Positions 1 to 12,520 of a DNA stretch of 64,000 nucleotides are shown here, piece by piece; the stretch's first letter is position 1, and each line of letters opens with the position of its first letter. The notes beneath the pieces were generated by a model. That model did not search any database. It was not told the origin of the DNA and saw only the letters and a list, made by a program, of their open reading frames with translations. The stretch is from assembly GCA_028829895.1 (NCBI GenBank), contig CM054180.1, positions 96,470,135-96,534,134 on the forward strand, read 5' to 3'. The position numbers were made by a program, and so were the translations under genes. This stretch comes from Sinotaia quadrata (Eukaryota > Mollusca > Gastropoda > Architaenioglossa > Viviparidae).

Positions 1-211
1 ATTCATATATTATATATTTGATTGATGATTTAATAAATTTATTGTTAAAATTTATTGACCTTCTTACACATATTGATACCCCTGTGTTAGAAGCAGTGGG
101 TGGATTGTGGCTTTCTAAATATAGATTAAAACATGGATTGTCTTCTTCTTTGTTAGGAAGTTTTCCACCTACATAAATATTGTGTGATGGTAAATGTTTG
201 TCATTAATGTT
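1..211 (+). repeat. Dispersed repeat family A, copy A1 (partial)
   Basis: This is a partial copy of an ORF-less repeat found about a dozen times in the window. It shares the TTTAATAAATTTATTG, CACATATTGATA and GTGGGTGGAT segments with copies at about 9240, 21890, 43140 (reverse) and 44300. It enters from the window edge and stops at about 211, where a LINE 3' end begins. No coding potential is visible. Confidence 0.6.
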
Positions 212-406
212 GTAGAATTAGAAGGCTATCTGAATAAACTCCCTGGAAACCACAGACTAGCTCCACTACTCAAAGCAGCGCTCCTCGGAAGTGCCCACAT
301 CCTCCGTAAAACCTTGGATCTCCCAGAATCTTGGTAAGATTCCGAGACCTTGGATCACAACCGACAGTCAAAACAGAAGTCGTGGAAAGAGGCTGAATAA
401 TAATAA

Positions 407-437
<31 letters not shown>

Positions 438-440
438 CAT
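212..440 (+). mobile_element. R4/Dong-like LINE, 5'-truncated 3' end with (TAA)n tail
   Basis: This fragment encodes the last ~40 residues of a non-LTR retrotransposon protein (ELEGYLNKLPG, then LKAALLGSAHILRKTLDLP) followed by a stop. A short 3' UTR ends in GTGGAAAGAGGCTGAA and an interrupted TAA-repeat tail (about 395-436). The same end recurs at about 9890, 15260, 16370 and 22245. The longest copy (about 15520-16372) keeps a CCHC knuckle and a restriction-like endonuclease region, which points to the R4/Dong group. The fragment is inserted in family A and borders duplication unit 1. Confidence 0.75.
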
Positions 441-857
441 GTGCTGATATTCGAAGAGCATATATATTTATGAGATTAGTGATTTTAAAATATTATTTAC
501 ATGTTTATGAAAAATATATTGTACAAAAACTGTTTTAGCTGTTTTACGCACACTTACGGACATCATATACATGTTTTTTTTCCAATTTTAAATTGTAAAC
601 GTTACAGTTGATCTACAAAGATATGGCTGTAAAATATCGATGTAAACTAGGAGAAGGGATGTAATTTCTACATCTGCTGAAATTCAAATGCAATATGTGT
701 GTGTGTGTGTGTATAAAATATAAAAATATAAGAGTTTATATATCTATGTGTATGATGTGTATATATATACAAATGTGTGTGTGCATGCATATGTATAGAG
801 TATGTTAGTACATTGTAAATGTTTAATATTGTCATTATGTAAGTTTGCATTATTTTC

Positions 858-1028
858 ATTATGGTAGGTGTGCATTATTGTCATTACAGTAGATGTGCAC
901 TATTAAAATTACGATAGGTGTGCACTATTGTCATTACGGTAGGTGTGCATTATTGTCATTACGGTAGGTGTGTATTATTGTCATTACGGTAGGTGTGCAC
1001 TATTGTCATTACGGTAGTTGTGCACTAG
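858..1028. repeat. 25-bp minisatellite
   Basis: About seven tandem copies of a 25-bp unit containing ATTACGGTAGGTGTGCA. The paralogous position in duplication unit 2 (about 16757) holds only one unit, so the array expanded in unit 1 or contracted in unit 2 after duplication. It lies downstream of the SOCS-box pseudogene. Microsatellite-like GT tracts at about 695-790 precede it. Confidence 0.85.
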
Positions 1029-1205
1029 TACTAGTTTATGGACTTTCTGCGAGACTAAATGAATTGGTACATAGCATTTTCTCTCGGAACTACGATGGCT
1101 TGGTTAATATTTCGATTTGCAGTCATTGAAACATGCAATAAGACTGGAAATATCTTGATAAAAAATAATGTGCTACAGCAAAATAAAAACACGGAAAGTT
1201 AGAGA

Positions 1206-3806
1206 TTATGAAAAGGTCAACATGTCCTCGAACAGTATCAGCTCGGTTACACATTTAGTCGCCAGAAGAGAGAGCACTCTCTCTCGCCGGCCAGGACGAC
1301 AGCCAATAAGGTGTGACACGCTTAAGCGACTTAGGTCTTGCAGAGTTCGAGGTCTGGTGGCAACATTATCTAAATATTCCAGAATGTCATTCCTGTTATG
1401 GTCTATCAGGCGTGACCTGAGATCCAAATTTGTGTTTAATAAATACAGTTCATGATTTGAACACGACCCCGAGGTATATAACAACTTAACGAGCGGTAGA
1501 TTTTCCGTGTACAAAGCAGTTTTTATGGGAACATGGTTATGCCATAAATACAAATTATTCGGGACTGAGTAATCATTGCCACTCTCTTCCAAGCAACGCT
1601 GATAAGTAGACATGCCAGATCTAATGCACAAACGAACCATGTCAATTGGACAGTTCCGTGAGTTTACTGCCAGCCATAGAACTGTTTTATTGTCTTGTGT
1701 TGCAAGGGTAGGATCTAATCTACTTATGAGCTTTTCTGTACACCCTACTTCTCCCCATGTGATTGCCTTCTTCAAGAGATTTGAGTAAAGTTCCACATCA
1801 CTCTGAGTGAAATCAAGCATTCTATTCACAAAGTTCCAGTTCATTCTTGATGCTGCCTCCGTTAGTGTGTAGGAGATTAGTTTTTCATCTAGACATGCTT
1901 CAAGTTCTCTTTCCACAACGTCCCAATTTTCCATCCACATGGCAACTGTCAGAATCCATTTGATTAATCCTCTTTGCCTCAACTTGTCCTCAAACGATGG
2001 CCGATTGCTAACATTGAGTATTTGTTCTATTAGTTCAGGATCAATTTTATCAACTGAAGTATACGTCATGAATGATACGACCGTTTCCCACTTTTCCTTG
2101 ACTAAAGCACGTTGGATAACAAACTGCTTAACATATTCAAAGACCTGTTTTTCATGTTCGTCTATGTGTTGATTGAGAAAATCCCAGTCCTCTGCCACTA
2201 ATGAAACACACATAGCCACGCTTATGAATGTATTTTGCATACACCACTCTGTCAGAGAAGAATAAACTGAAGTTTCAAAATTTCGAAAACAATTATCAAT
2301 AAATTCTTTCATTTCGTCAACATTATTGCCAAAGTCCAATTCTTCTAGACACTGCGCAAGAGATGGGACACTAAAATGCCAGCATTCTGGTATTTGAAGA
2401 ATTTGTGTTTCTGTCAGCAAAAATTGTCGTATAGATTTTTCATCATAATCTCTCCATAAACAATCTAAGTCAAAATCAGTCTGAAAAATGTCTCGAAGGC
2501 ATTCCCATTTACAAGCTCCAATACCCATATCGATAACATACTTCAGAAGAGGTCTCAGAATTTCGTCTTCTTTGCACAGCTCACAATACCTGGCTATAAA
2601 TTCCCAGTGTCTATGCTCTACGCAAATCTTTACAGCAGCATCTACAACATTGTCGTCTGACATTGAAGAATCTTCAAACAACTTCAAGGCTATTTCACAC
2701 TGTCCTTGTCTTGTTGCCTCAAGAAACGCAAAGCGTAAATCACCTATCTCCATGGCAACTTTTTGCGCCATGTTTACGACATGTTCCCAAGAATGGCGCC
2801 TTACTGCACGAAGAAACGCAAACCTGCGAGCTCTTCTGCTAACACAAGGATCCTGGAACAGCATCATCACCAAGCTCCACATTCCTTGGGTGGCTGCCAG
2901 GTAAAATGCCAGATCTACTTCCTGTTTAAGAACAAGTCCAGTGAACACTAGGAAAGTTGTTCACATTCCACAGATTCCTGACACACTGCTGTTTAAATAC
3001 ACGACGTCCTTGTCTCACAGAGGTGAACAATCCGACGAGAAATTCGTCTACTGCATGAAACATGGACACCTCAATTATATAAATCAGGTCGCGTTCTTTG
3101 AGTAATTTGATGTCCGTGTCAGAGGTAAAAATATCCCACTGGTTGTTAAGAGCTACAGTCTCCAAAACAATGGGTTTTAATTTCTAGTTTGCAGGAAATG
3201 TTTTGAGCACACGTGCAAGAGATGTCCACTGATTCCATTGGATGACTTCCTGGACGACACGAGTCACATATACGTCACTGATGTCATGCTGGAGAAGTTC
3301 TATAGCACACTCCAAGTGTCCCCATAATAACGCTTCATTGCACACGATTTCTTTTTGTTCTTTGCTCAAACATCTTCCCGATCTGAGCAACGTCAAAACG
3401 CTGTCCCACCGACAGTGTCATATCATTTCCGCTAGTGCAAAGTCAACGGACTCTTGACTGAAACAGCACTGGACAATCCTAGGAATAACATCCCACGTAT
3501 TCTGTTCTATGGCACTTTTCAGGACTTTGCATTCCCATTCAAAGCTGACGCCGACTTGCAGAACGTCCAAAACATTGTCCCATCGAGAGTGACGAATGTC
3601 TTCAGTTAGAACCATGTGCCGCTTTTCAAGGTCAGCGTCGAATTTAGACAACTGTCTTGCACGGTCCCAATTATTCTGTCTTACGGATTCCCAAAATTTC
3701 CTAAGGAGTCTGTGTTAACACCTTCTCTTTCAGGCTGCATCACGTGATCTATCTGACGTGCACCTTGCACTTTATCAGGGAAAAGAACTGCCTCGTGAGC
3801 ACTCAT
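1206..3806 (-). pseudogene. Broken copy of Trp-repeat / SOCS-box protein gene
   Basis: This is a full-length degraded paralogue of the intact gene at 16954-19560. Against that copy it carries four lesions. A 4-bp deletion lies near the start (about 3698-3705). An Arg codon has become TGA (3417-3419) and a Glu codon has become TAG (3185-3187). A 2-bp deletion lies at about 2954-2960, after the LWNVN segment. Sense frames survive in pieces: about 3418-3651, 3184-3396, 2950-3165 and the long 3' part from about 2948 down to the TAA at 1206-1208. The last piece still encodes the Trp repeats and the SOCS-like end (TLQDLSRLSVSHLIG). The start codon equivalent is CAT at 3804-3806. The poly(A) signal of the intact copy reads AATGAC here. 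The long 3' frame could still be translated from an internal Met as ~580 residues, but nothing in the sequence supports a new promoter. Confidence 0.88.
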
Positions 3807-4255
3807 GTTTCACTCGATTTACATACATTACTCTGAATTTCGATACTACTCATTATATGCAGGTTTTTATATTATATCCATAACGTCTTGTACGCTTCAT
3901 GAACCAACTCTCAATGGCTAATACGGCAAGTCTTGTTTCAACATTCACTGAATACATTAAGTGTCATTGGTGTTGAACACTGAATTCTCAGTGCGTTACA
4001 ACCTACCTCTCATCTTAGAAACATAAAAGTATTATAACCTTTACGTAATGTCGTCAGCAACACACTTCTGATCGGTGTACAGAGATAGTCTTCTTTAATT
4101 CAACGTATATGTATGTATTTGTCCTGTGGAAAGAGAACAGTATATTGTATCAATATAAATATCTAAAATGTAAAGCGTGTAACATAAATTACATTTTACG
4201 AAGTGAAAACTTTAAGATGGGAACACAAAATAAAAATTAAGAACTACTGTGGAAA

Positions 4256-4400
<145 letters not shown>

Positions 4401-5959
4401 GCACGAAATGAAAGTATGATGTTAGGATTTATGTATTTTATGAATTTTGTATAATAATAAATTTCCAAAATGTTTTAACTTTTCCTGAAAAACTGTTTCT
4501 CCAATGTATTTTTAAGCCGGATTAAAATTTCTAATGCGTATGAAATGGACACGGCCAGTATGGCACTTATTCATCATATTTTTAATTGTTTTAATTTAGG
4601 GACTTCTCCTCTATACACCACGAACGACCGCGCTACAGCTTGTGACTGACAAGAATTAATTATATCGTTTGAGTGAAACATTTTTATTAGCTGAAATAGA
4701 GAAAGTTTTTATTTGTACATCTGACTTACTTTGCAGCATAGTGTTTGTTTAAGACTTGAACCTTTTTTCTCCTAAACATTTTTTTTTGTCTTAAAGTATA
4801 AATGTTCTGTTTTACTTAGTAAGGCAACAGACGGAATCTGAGGTGAGAGTGTTAAAAATGTATATATGTCAAACAGACCTATATTTTAAATGATAACCCT
4901 TTAAATGTGAGTTGAAAAGGATTTAGTGTGATGGCCAGTATATGAATATTTGTAAGGGTATAATTGATCAGATATCAATCCTATAGCATTTTCATGTATG
5001 CTTCATTGAAGGAGCTGAACGAAGATATTGGCCCTCATGCAAAGTTGACAAGAAACTTGTAATTATTTATCAATATTAATAAAATCAATCTTTGCTGTAT
5101 TACACAAGCGAAAATGAGATAAGAATATAATAAAGTGGGAAAAAACCATTACAAGAAAATAAATATGAAAAATTGAAACAGAGTGAGCTAGTAGAAAACG
5201 TAAGGTGGAAGAGAGAGCGAATGACAGGAAAATTATAAGTGATTTATTTTTAGGTTTTTCTGTTATTTTGTCCGAAATGAAATAGTCAAAGAATGTTGGG
5301 AAATATAAATTTGTGAGTATTTATCACATCCGATCGGTATATCATTTAATGCTTTATATTTTTGACAGAAGAACGAGGAAAATCCACAACTTGAAAAATA
5401 TCATTTGTTAAAATATTCAATTGATTAATATATGTATAATATAAATATAATATATATATATATTACCATACATGAATTACTTTACACTTTGTTTCCTTAA
5501 ATTACATTTCACTTTTTCCTTTTCAATCACATTTCTGTTCCATTTCATTATCACATATCTTTGTTCGATTGAAGGTTATAAACACTTGGAGAAAGAAGGG
5601 AAGGATTGGCATACGTTACTAAAATATGAGAGCCAGTTTAAGAGTTGGGACACTTTCTGAAAGAATACTAGGTCCAGAGAATTCCATTCTATGCCATTTC
5701 AGTCGGCAGCTTATCGGCTTGGGCAAGCAACCTATGATGGACACAGCCATGCATAACTAAAGTTAAAGGGGAGCAATCCTGTAATTGACAACACTGATGC
5801 CGGATTAATCATAACGTAGACTGGCGATCAATTGGTCGAAGGTACGCGACTAGGGTGTGGCTGTTAGTTATGGCCTCTATAAAAGGGTCGCGCTGAAAAA
5901 AAAAAAAACGGTTAATGTAGTAAAATAGAGGAGGAGATTTTACGGAAACTTTAATGTAA
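4401..5959. other. Non-coding AT-rich stretch; possible poly(A)-tailed insertion
   Basis: I see no gene here. It has no counterpart in duplication unit 2, where family A copy A3 lies instead. About 5640-5907 is less AT-rich, contains GGCAAGCAACC and CTATAAAAGGGTCGCGCTG, and ends in a run of 12 A (about 5897-5908). That layout fits a SINE or other retroposed sequence, but I cannot identify a tRNA head or a family. Confidence 0.35.
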
Positions 5960-6360
5960 TTGGAGATCTAATATTCAGCAATGGTCAATGAGATATATAT
6001 TTTAGCAGCATGGGTCAAAACTGTCTACCCTAGCAGATTCTCGTAAACTCATATTAAATTTAATTGGTTAAATCAATAATATTCCTCATTATATATTCCA
6101 AATCGGCACAAATTGTAGTCATTTGTTTTTATTGTTGTCTGTAGATATCCGATTTGCTTATCATAATCCCTTGTATGTGTTCTACTCCCTCATGTTTGCT
6201 TATCATAATTCCCTGTATCTGTAATACTCCCTCATTTTTGATTACTTTATGGATAAATATTTCAACCTAATTATTGTCGATATTAATTACTATTTTTATT
6301 TAATCTTGTATCAGATAACAGGGTAATCAATTGTGTAATATGTATGTATTGTGCAGCACA
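5960..6360. repeat. Shared duplication block B (unit 1 copy)
   Basis: Non-coding block matching about 22286-22640 in the same orientation. Shared segments include ATATATTTTAGCAGCATG, CTAGCAGATTCTCG and CACAAATTGTAGT. It supports the reading that 0.5-15 kb and 16.4-24.9 kb are duplicated units rather than two independently copied genes. Confidence 0.65.
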
Positions 6361-6869
6361 CATGTAATGGGTTCTCGACTCGTATTATGATTTTGAACAA
6401 TACAACTTTCGACCTATTGAAGAGATGTTGATATGTATACTTATTATTTTTTATTTTTTCTCTACCACCGCCCTTTCACCTCCACCCCACTCCCACCCCC
6501 ACCATAGTGGGTTAATATGATGCATTGATAGTGTACTTTATTATTACCTATGCTCTCGCCCTTCTTTAAACGGAACAATTTATAGTTTCAACTCAATTAA
6601 CGATTCTGAAAAGTTTATTTTATATTTAAAATGTGGGATATTGTACTGCCTCAAGATTGATTTCAAGCCTGTTGGTTAATATATATTATTCATAGATCAT
6701 TGTTAAATAGTGGTGAAAGGGAATACCACAGCTTACAAATTCATTCAGAACACTACCTATATTATTTTTTACCCCTTCCCAGATTGAGCGAGTGTTTCTT
6801 CTCCTGAGATAGTAGAAGACAACCAGACAACTATAATTTCAAATTTTAAAAATACCTACAACAAAATTC

Positions 6870-7580
6870 AGAAAACACACTAATGTTCGTGACCACAAAA
6901 ATCGGCCGTATCCACCCTCAAAGCAGCCTGCTAAGAAACCCAACACTTATGTAGGAAATAAACTGCAACACACCCGACCAGGTCCTCAAACCTTTCCAGA
7001 TATTCCGAAAGATAAAGGCTATGTAACGTGTACACTACTTAGAAGATTGAATCCTCGTTTTATTCCTTCTCACATATTTATGTGCGAACAGTTGACGCCA
7101 GCAATGCATTAATTAAGCCCGATAGTGTGTTCGATTACTTTCTAAAATCGCCAATAGCAACACATACCTACAAATTCTTGTGTTCGTTTTTTCATTGGCA
7201 TATCTTTAAGCAAGCTAACTATCACCAGGGTCAGCGAACTGATTCCGGAAGAACTGGACAATGAAATCCTCTAATAAACAAATATTAGAAATACACAGAC
7301 TGGTAGACAAAACAACAGACCTTTCAAAGATATTGAGTCGGTCTTTCTTCTGATCTCTCTTCTTCTCACCTTTATACTTCAAAAATATGCCAGACAATGA
7401 TCCAATTCTAAAGTGTTTCAAGTGTCCAAGACTTAACCATTCTCAAGGCAAATCTAAAATCACCTTCATTGACTCTTATGAATTAAACAATCACAAGTTT
7501 GACTCATACTCCAACACTTCCAAACCTAACTGTGTTAATTGTACAGATGACCAATCCTCTCTCTATAAGGCTTGTAACTA
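6870..7580 (+). pseudogene. Remnant of a LINE ORF1 (gag-like, Cys knuckles)
   Basis: An open stretch of about 75 codons from about 6885 (NVRDHKNRPYPPSKQ, later TRPGPQTFPD) looks like the Pro/Lys-rich linker of a non-LTR ORF1. Downstream, after frame changes, 7387-7581 encodes CFKCPRLNHSQGKS and then NCVNCTDDQSSLYKAC. These are close to the CxxC...H and C-x-N-C...Y-x-x-C knuckles at the C-terminus of jockey/I-type ORF1 proteins. In such proteins the region binds RNA. Here the frame is broken and Cys/His spacing is damaged, so it is a fossil. A chance resemblance cannot be excluded; the NCVNC...YKAC motif is the strongest part. Confidence 0.4.
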
Positions 7581-7599
7581 AGACTGATGCTATCAGACC

Positions 7600-9064
7600 T
7601 GTCAAATGCATGTCTTTATCCAAGGTCTTAAGAATGGCCAAGAAAATTATTGTGACCAAAGTCAATAAATCCAAACTGTCAACTCAGCATGCTAATTTAG
7701 AAATACTTCAACGATCTCATTATTTGACACCTGTTCCAACCTCCTTTCCTCTTGTAGTAACTACCTGTATTAACCAATTACCTCCTGTAGAAACAACCTT
7801 CATTAACTAATTATCTACTGTAGTAACATCCTTCACTAACTAATCACCTACTATAGAATGAGCAGCCTGGCCTTTACAGTGTTTGTATTCTTGACTATTA
7901 GAATACAGCTAGTTTGGAAGATACACACATGAGCATAATATACAACCCCATTTATTCTCTTTTCACCAAGCTATGTTCATTGACACTATCACCGACTTTA
8001 ATACTCTATACTTTAAACAAATAACAATTACTAAAAATATACAGCTATTTTGGGATTTAAATCAAAGTTCATATACAATTGTACATTATTACTGAAATAA
8101 AATAGCACTACCTGAATAAAGCAAATGCTGCTCTTTTATAAGTTATGGTAGTTATTGAACTAAATTTTTAAAATAATGCAAAGTAAGATAAATAATTAAA
8201 TTTCTCAGTTAAATAATAAATGTATAATAAATATTTTAATTATTTACATTTATATTCTCTTTTATATTATTTAATATATCAAACACACTTCTGGTGTCAT
8301 CTTTCAACTGATTTCCAATAATTATGACGTCATCCTTCCTGGGCAAGTCTCAATAAAGTTCACAAATTCTGGCAGCTTCAATTTGCTTTGAAAAAAATCG
8401 ACTTCATAGTCCACCACCTTGAAAATATGGTAATAAGCTTTGGATCGAATGAATGCACTAATGCCTGTCTTTATTCAGACTACCAGCATTTCCAGATTTT
8501 TCCATTCATGAATTTAACATATATATATACACTAGAATGTAAAGGAACAATATTTATCTCGTTTCACTGAAGCATCGGGCTTCTTAAAGCGTACAATGTT
8601 TACTGTTCATTCGGGGGAGATAATATAGTTTTTGCCAGTACTATTATTGTTAAACTGTGTTATTTTTGTTTTGTTTATTAAACTGTACTTGAATGTTCTC
8701 TCTCACAGTAGTCTCTTCATTCGATTCAAAATTAATCAAATACGTTCATGAAAATCCTTGGAATATTTAGGTAAGAGATCTCCCATGAATTTAGGGATAT
8801 ATGGTGATTGTGTAGACCAAGATTAATATTCAGTTAGAATAAGAGATCTCACATGAATTGATGGATTTATGGTGATAGTATACAGTATAGACTAAGATTC
8901 TTATTCACTTAGTTAGAATGCAATAGTCCTAGATCAATTGATAATAACGCTTCTAAGGATGTGTTGAATATTTATCTTTGAAGGTCAATATTGATCCCGT
9001 CCAATTTGCATCTCGATAAATTAATATTTAGTAAATATAAATCATTGATTCATATATCTTTCAT
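7600..9064. other. Non-coding AT-rich stretch
   Basis: No gene is supported. It contains short imperfect direct repeats (TTAACTAATTACCTCCTGTAG-like at about 7770-7850; AAGAGATCTCCCATGAATT at about 8770 and 8850). The rest is low-complexity AT-rich sequence. Confidence 0.5.
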
Positions 9065-9583
9065 AGATATTATTACTTCTCTCTATTAACTCCATTTCTG
9101 TTCTCTGATAAGAACTATCCTGTGATCTGTATTGACATTAAATTGTTGAATTATATATTTAAGATATAAGACAGCATAGTATAAATGTTATTTGAACATG
9201 GTTTCGTGGAAATATTGATGTTAAGTAATATGTTTTCATTGTATTTGTCATATGTATATATGATTGTTAATTTAATAAATTTATTGATAAATTTTTTGAA
9301 CTGCCTACACATATTGATTACCTTGTGTTGGAGAAGAAAGTGGGTGGATGGGGGCTCACTAAATATAGATTAAAGATGTATTCGTCTTCTCCTTTAGTGA
9401 GACGTTGTCCACCTTCAGAAATAATATGTGACGGTAAATGTTTGTCTTTAATGTTGTGGAAGAGAGAAACGTTTACAACGCCTGCATATCTGCCAAGTGA
9501 GAGAGACGAGTGGGTGTCTGCTGGAGAATTATTAATAACTTATGTTAAGATTCTCATCACTTGTAATAAATTATGGAACATTA

Positions 9584-9614
<31 letters not shown>

Positions 9615-9925
9615 TGTTTCGGGGTGTTCTAGTGAAAAATGGGCTACTGAAACACATGGAATTGATACCAATAGTGATAGGAGCCTTGGGGAACATAACA
9701 TCAGAATTGGAAGGCTACCTGAATAAACTCCCTGGAAAACACAGAATCGCTCCACTACTCAAAGCAGCGCTCCTCGGAAGTGCCCACATCCTCCGTAAAA
9801 CCTTGGATCTCCCAGAATCTTGGTAAGATTCCGAGACCTTGGATCACAGCCGACAGTCAAACAGAAGTCGTGGAAAGAGACTGAATAATAATAATAACCA
9901 TTAACTAGGTGGCGTTCCAAACTCT
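9065..9925 (+). repeat. Dispersed repeat family A, copy A2, split by a LINE
   Basis: Family A sequence runs from about 9065 (TTATTACTTCTCTCTATTAACTCC) to a (TAA)n tract at about 9584-9612. It resumes after the inserted LINE end with AACCATTAACTAGGTGGCGTT at about 9897-9917. Copy A8 (44560-44640) and, inverted, A6 (37860-37910) show the same junction without the LINE. Confidence 0.7.
9613..9896 (+). mobile_element. R4/Dong-like LINE 3' end nested in (TAA)n of family A
   Basis: Roughly 285 bp of the same LINE as at 212-440. It encodes the terminal VIGALGNITSELEGYLNKL and SAHILRKTLDLPESW segments, then the GTGGAAAGAGACTGAA end and TAA units. Both flanks are TAA repeats, the pattern expected of target-primed insertion into a TAA microsatellite. 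The element is strongly 5'-truncated and cannot be autonomous. Confidence 0.8.
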
Positions 9926-11344
9926 GACACTTTAGCTAAACTTAGTCTCGAGTTTCTCAACTCCCCCATTTATGTAACCTCTGGTTTGACTTGTTCCCCT
10001 AAGGTCACAAAGAGTGTACCTAAAGTATCAGTGTCTGTACAAGAGGACCATGTCATTTGCCGATGGATGCTAGCACCAGATGTGAACAGTTAAAATTTGG
10101 GCAACGGATTTCAGAAAACGTAAACAGGGGATTTAGAGAAAAAATGCCTATGGACGCACACCCGGCGTCTCCTACAGTGAGTCACTGTCTTCTATAGTGT
10201 CTTCCCAGGAATTAATATAAATACCAGTTTGTGAACTTGTGGAAATATCTGGATTTATAATTCAGTAATTACTTACCAGAAAAAGGTCAGTAACGGAGTT
10301 TCTCTTACTAATTATCAAAACTAATTTTTCCCTTCATTTTGCAGCTCATTTATATGTCTATCATTTTAGTATTCATAAATGTTAGTTACGATTTCAAAGC
10401 GAGAGTGAGAGAGTTTGGTCCAACTTTTCTCTCATCTATAAAACTTTTCTGAATAAGTGAACACGACGTCACTTAAATGCACGAAAGATAGCATTGCATA
10501 AAAGGAGAAGTACTATTTTCTCGGTCTGGCACCAAGTTTAAGGGGACACCATCCAAGAAAGAGTTTGGATCTCCTCATTCAATCGCCATATCTACCCATT
10601 GATTGGTCGCACTAAGATGTCAAACCATGCCTTCCTTCACACGAACCAGAGAACCAAATGCTGGCGCTTGTAAATAGCTGAAGGACAGTTTTTCTTCTGG
10701 TGATTGAAGTAAAAGATAAGTCAGGAAACGAAAAATATTGCCATTATTATCAGTTGTGATTACACTTATCACTTGTGCACCATAATCTTTCGTTAACAGT
10801 GATGACATTCAGCCATAAATTATTCTGATCCACCAGGACATCATATCTTCTTTTATTCCATTCCATTTCATTTTCTTTATTAAATTTCCTTTAAAATTAT
10901 AATTATTGACTCCATTTCTTGCTCTGTTACATTCAGATATGTCATACAGACTTCATTCACAAAAGGAGTCTGGGGGGATAGAGCTAGATTAACTATTATA
11001 TGTTATAGTATAAAGCAATCTGGTGGATAGAGCTAGATTAACTATTATACGTTTTAGTATATGGGCTAGATGTGTGTGACGTTGTCACTAGTTGTCCGCC
11101 CTTTGTATTTGTTTGTTGAAAGTTCGTGCGTGCGTGTCACTGGGAAACCGGGTTCAGTTTTCAAGCAAGCAGCGAGGAAGTAATCAACACCATTTTACTC
11201 TTTTCTCGTCTTTCCCTCCTAGTGCATTTTACAGGTATATATGACACAACTGGAATGAAAGTTACTTCCCTTGTAAGCAACAGTTGAAACATTGCATTTT
11301 TGTTCCTAATAGAGGAAATTGGTATCGATTTATAATTAGAAAAA
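9926..11344. other. Non-coding stretch, no gene seen
   Basis: Mixed-composition sequence with no recognisable product. A 62-codon minus-strand frame at 10620-10808 and a 64-codon frame at 11161-11355 resemble nothing known to me. A short direct repeat (GGATAGAGCTAGATTAACTATTATA) occurs at about 10976 and 11025. Confidence 0.4.
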
Positions 11345-11683
11345 ATGTAGAACACTTTTCTTGTATATCTACTTTCTAAATATGAATCTTAGTTGCAAAA
11401 TTTCCGCCAAAAGTATTCATGATATAGAGTATTTTACTAATGATTTAATTTTTATTTTATTCATTCCGTTGCGCAGTTTGTCCATAAAATGTGTAAATTA
11501 TTGTACGTATACCGCATTCCTGTTGAGAATACACAAACATGATATAAGTAATTTCAGAACATCTGAGCAGCAGTTCATAATTTACTTACGATATAATGCC
11601 GGTAAGTTGATATTTATTCTTTTATTTCAAATATACATCGGCATTTATAAGTGTTTGAAAATGGCAGTTTGCATTTTACGTAT

Positions 11684-11902
11684 GATTATTTATTTGATTT
11701 ATTGCCTTTCAGTATTTTTTGCTTAGTAATAAACAACTGGCTTTATTTATTTGATTTATTGCCTTTCAGTATTTTTTGCTTAGTAATAAACAACTGGCTT
11801 TATTTATTTGATTTATTGCCTTTCAGTATTTTTTGCTTAGTAATAAACAACTGGCTTTATTTATTTGATTTATTGCCTTTCAGTATTTTTTGCTTAGTAA
11901 TA
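11684..11902. repeat. 57-bp minisatellite, four copies
   Basis: Nearly identical 57-bp units, each with GCCTTTCAGTATTTTTTGCT. Because 57 is divisible by three, one frame stays open and gives a repeated hydrophobic peptide. That frame is a product of the array and no gene is called. Confidence 0.9.
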
Positions 11903-12145
11903 ACGTAAAAAGATTCTTCTGTCGAGAGTGTTCATTGTTTCTTAACTGCCGCCGACAATATTGACAGTGTTATTAATAGCTTTGGTCTCTCTCTGAGTCT
12001 GTGATGTCATATTTACAAACATCAATGTACTTCTGTGCATATTTTTACGGTGACAAATGTTATTTAGCTCTGTGCATTTGCATTTCAGAAAATGTTAATT
12101 GTTGTACGGGTTCAGTTACCTAAGTTTATTACAACGTTTCTATCG

Positions 12146-12520
12146 TTGAAACTATCAATTTAATCTATGTAATAACATAATGTAAACAAACGGAGAGCCA
12201 CTATATCTTGAAACTATCAATTTAATCTATGTAATAACATAATGTAAACAAACGGAGAGCCACTATATCTTAAAACTATCAATTTAATCTATGTAATAAC
12301 ATAATGTAAACAAACGCGAGAGCCAGTGTGTTTTAAACTGTCAATTTAATCTATGTAATAACATAATGTGAACAAACGCGCGAGCCAGTGTGTCTTAAAC
12401 TGTCAATTTAATCTATGTAATAACATAATGTGAACAAACGCGAGAGCCAATGTGTCTTAAACTGTCAATTTAATGTATATAATAACGTAATGTAAACAAA
12501 CGCGAGAGCCAGTGTGTCTC
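12146..12520. repeat. ~62-bp minisatellite, about six copies
   Basis: Units contain TATCAATTTAATCTATGTAA and ACATAATGTAAACAAACG. Later units drift to AACTGTC and GCGAGAGCCAGTGTGTC. The paralogous site in unit 2 (about 23730-23780) has a single diverged unit, so amplification is specific to unit 1. Confidence 0.88.

Noticed and set aside
1939..2904. Open plus-strand frames of 77 and 138 codons
   Set aside because: They lie antisense to the SOCS-box pseudogene; equivalent frames recur antisense to the intact copy and reflect its codon pattern.
11361..11908. Hydrophobic 121- and 85-codon frames that look like membrane proteins
   Set aside because: They run into a 57-bp minisatellite and the frame is not kept in the paralogous block at 23.2 kb.
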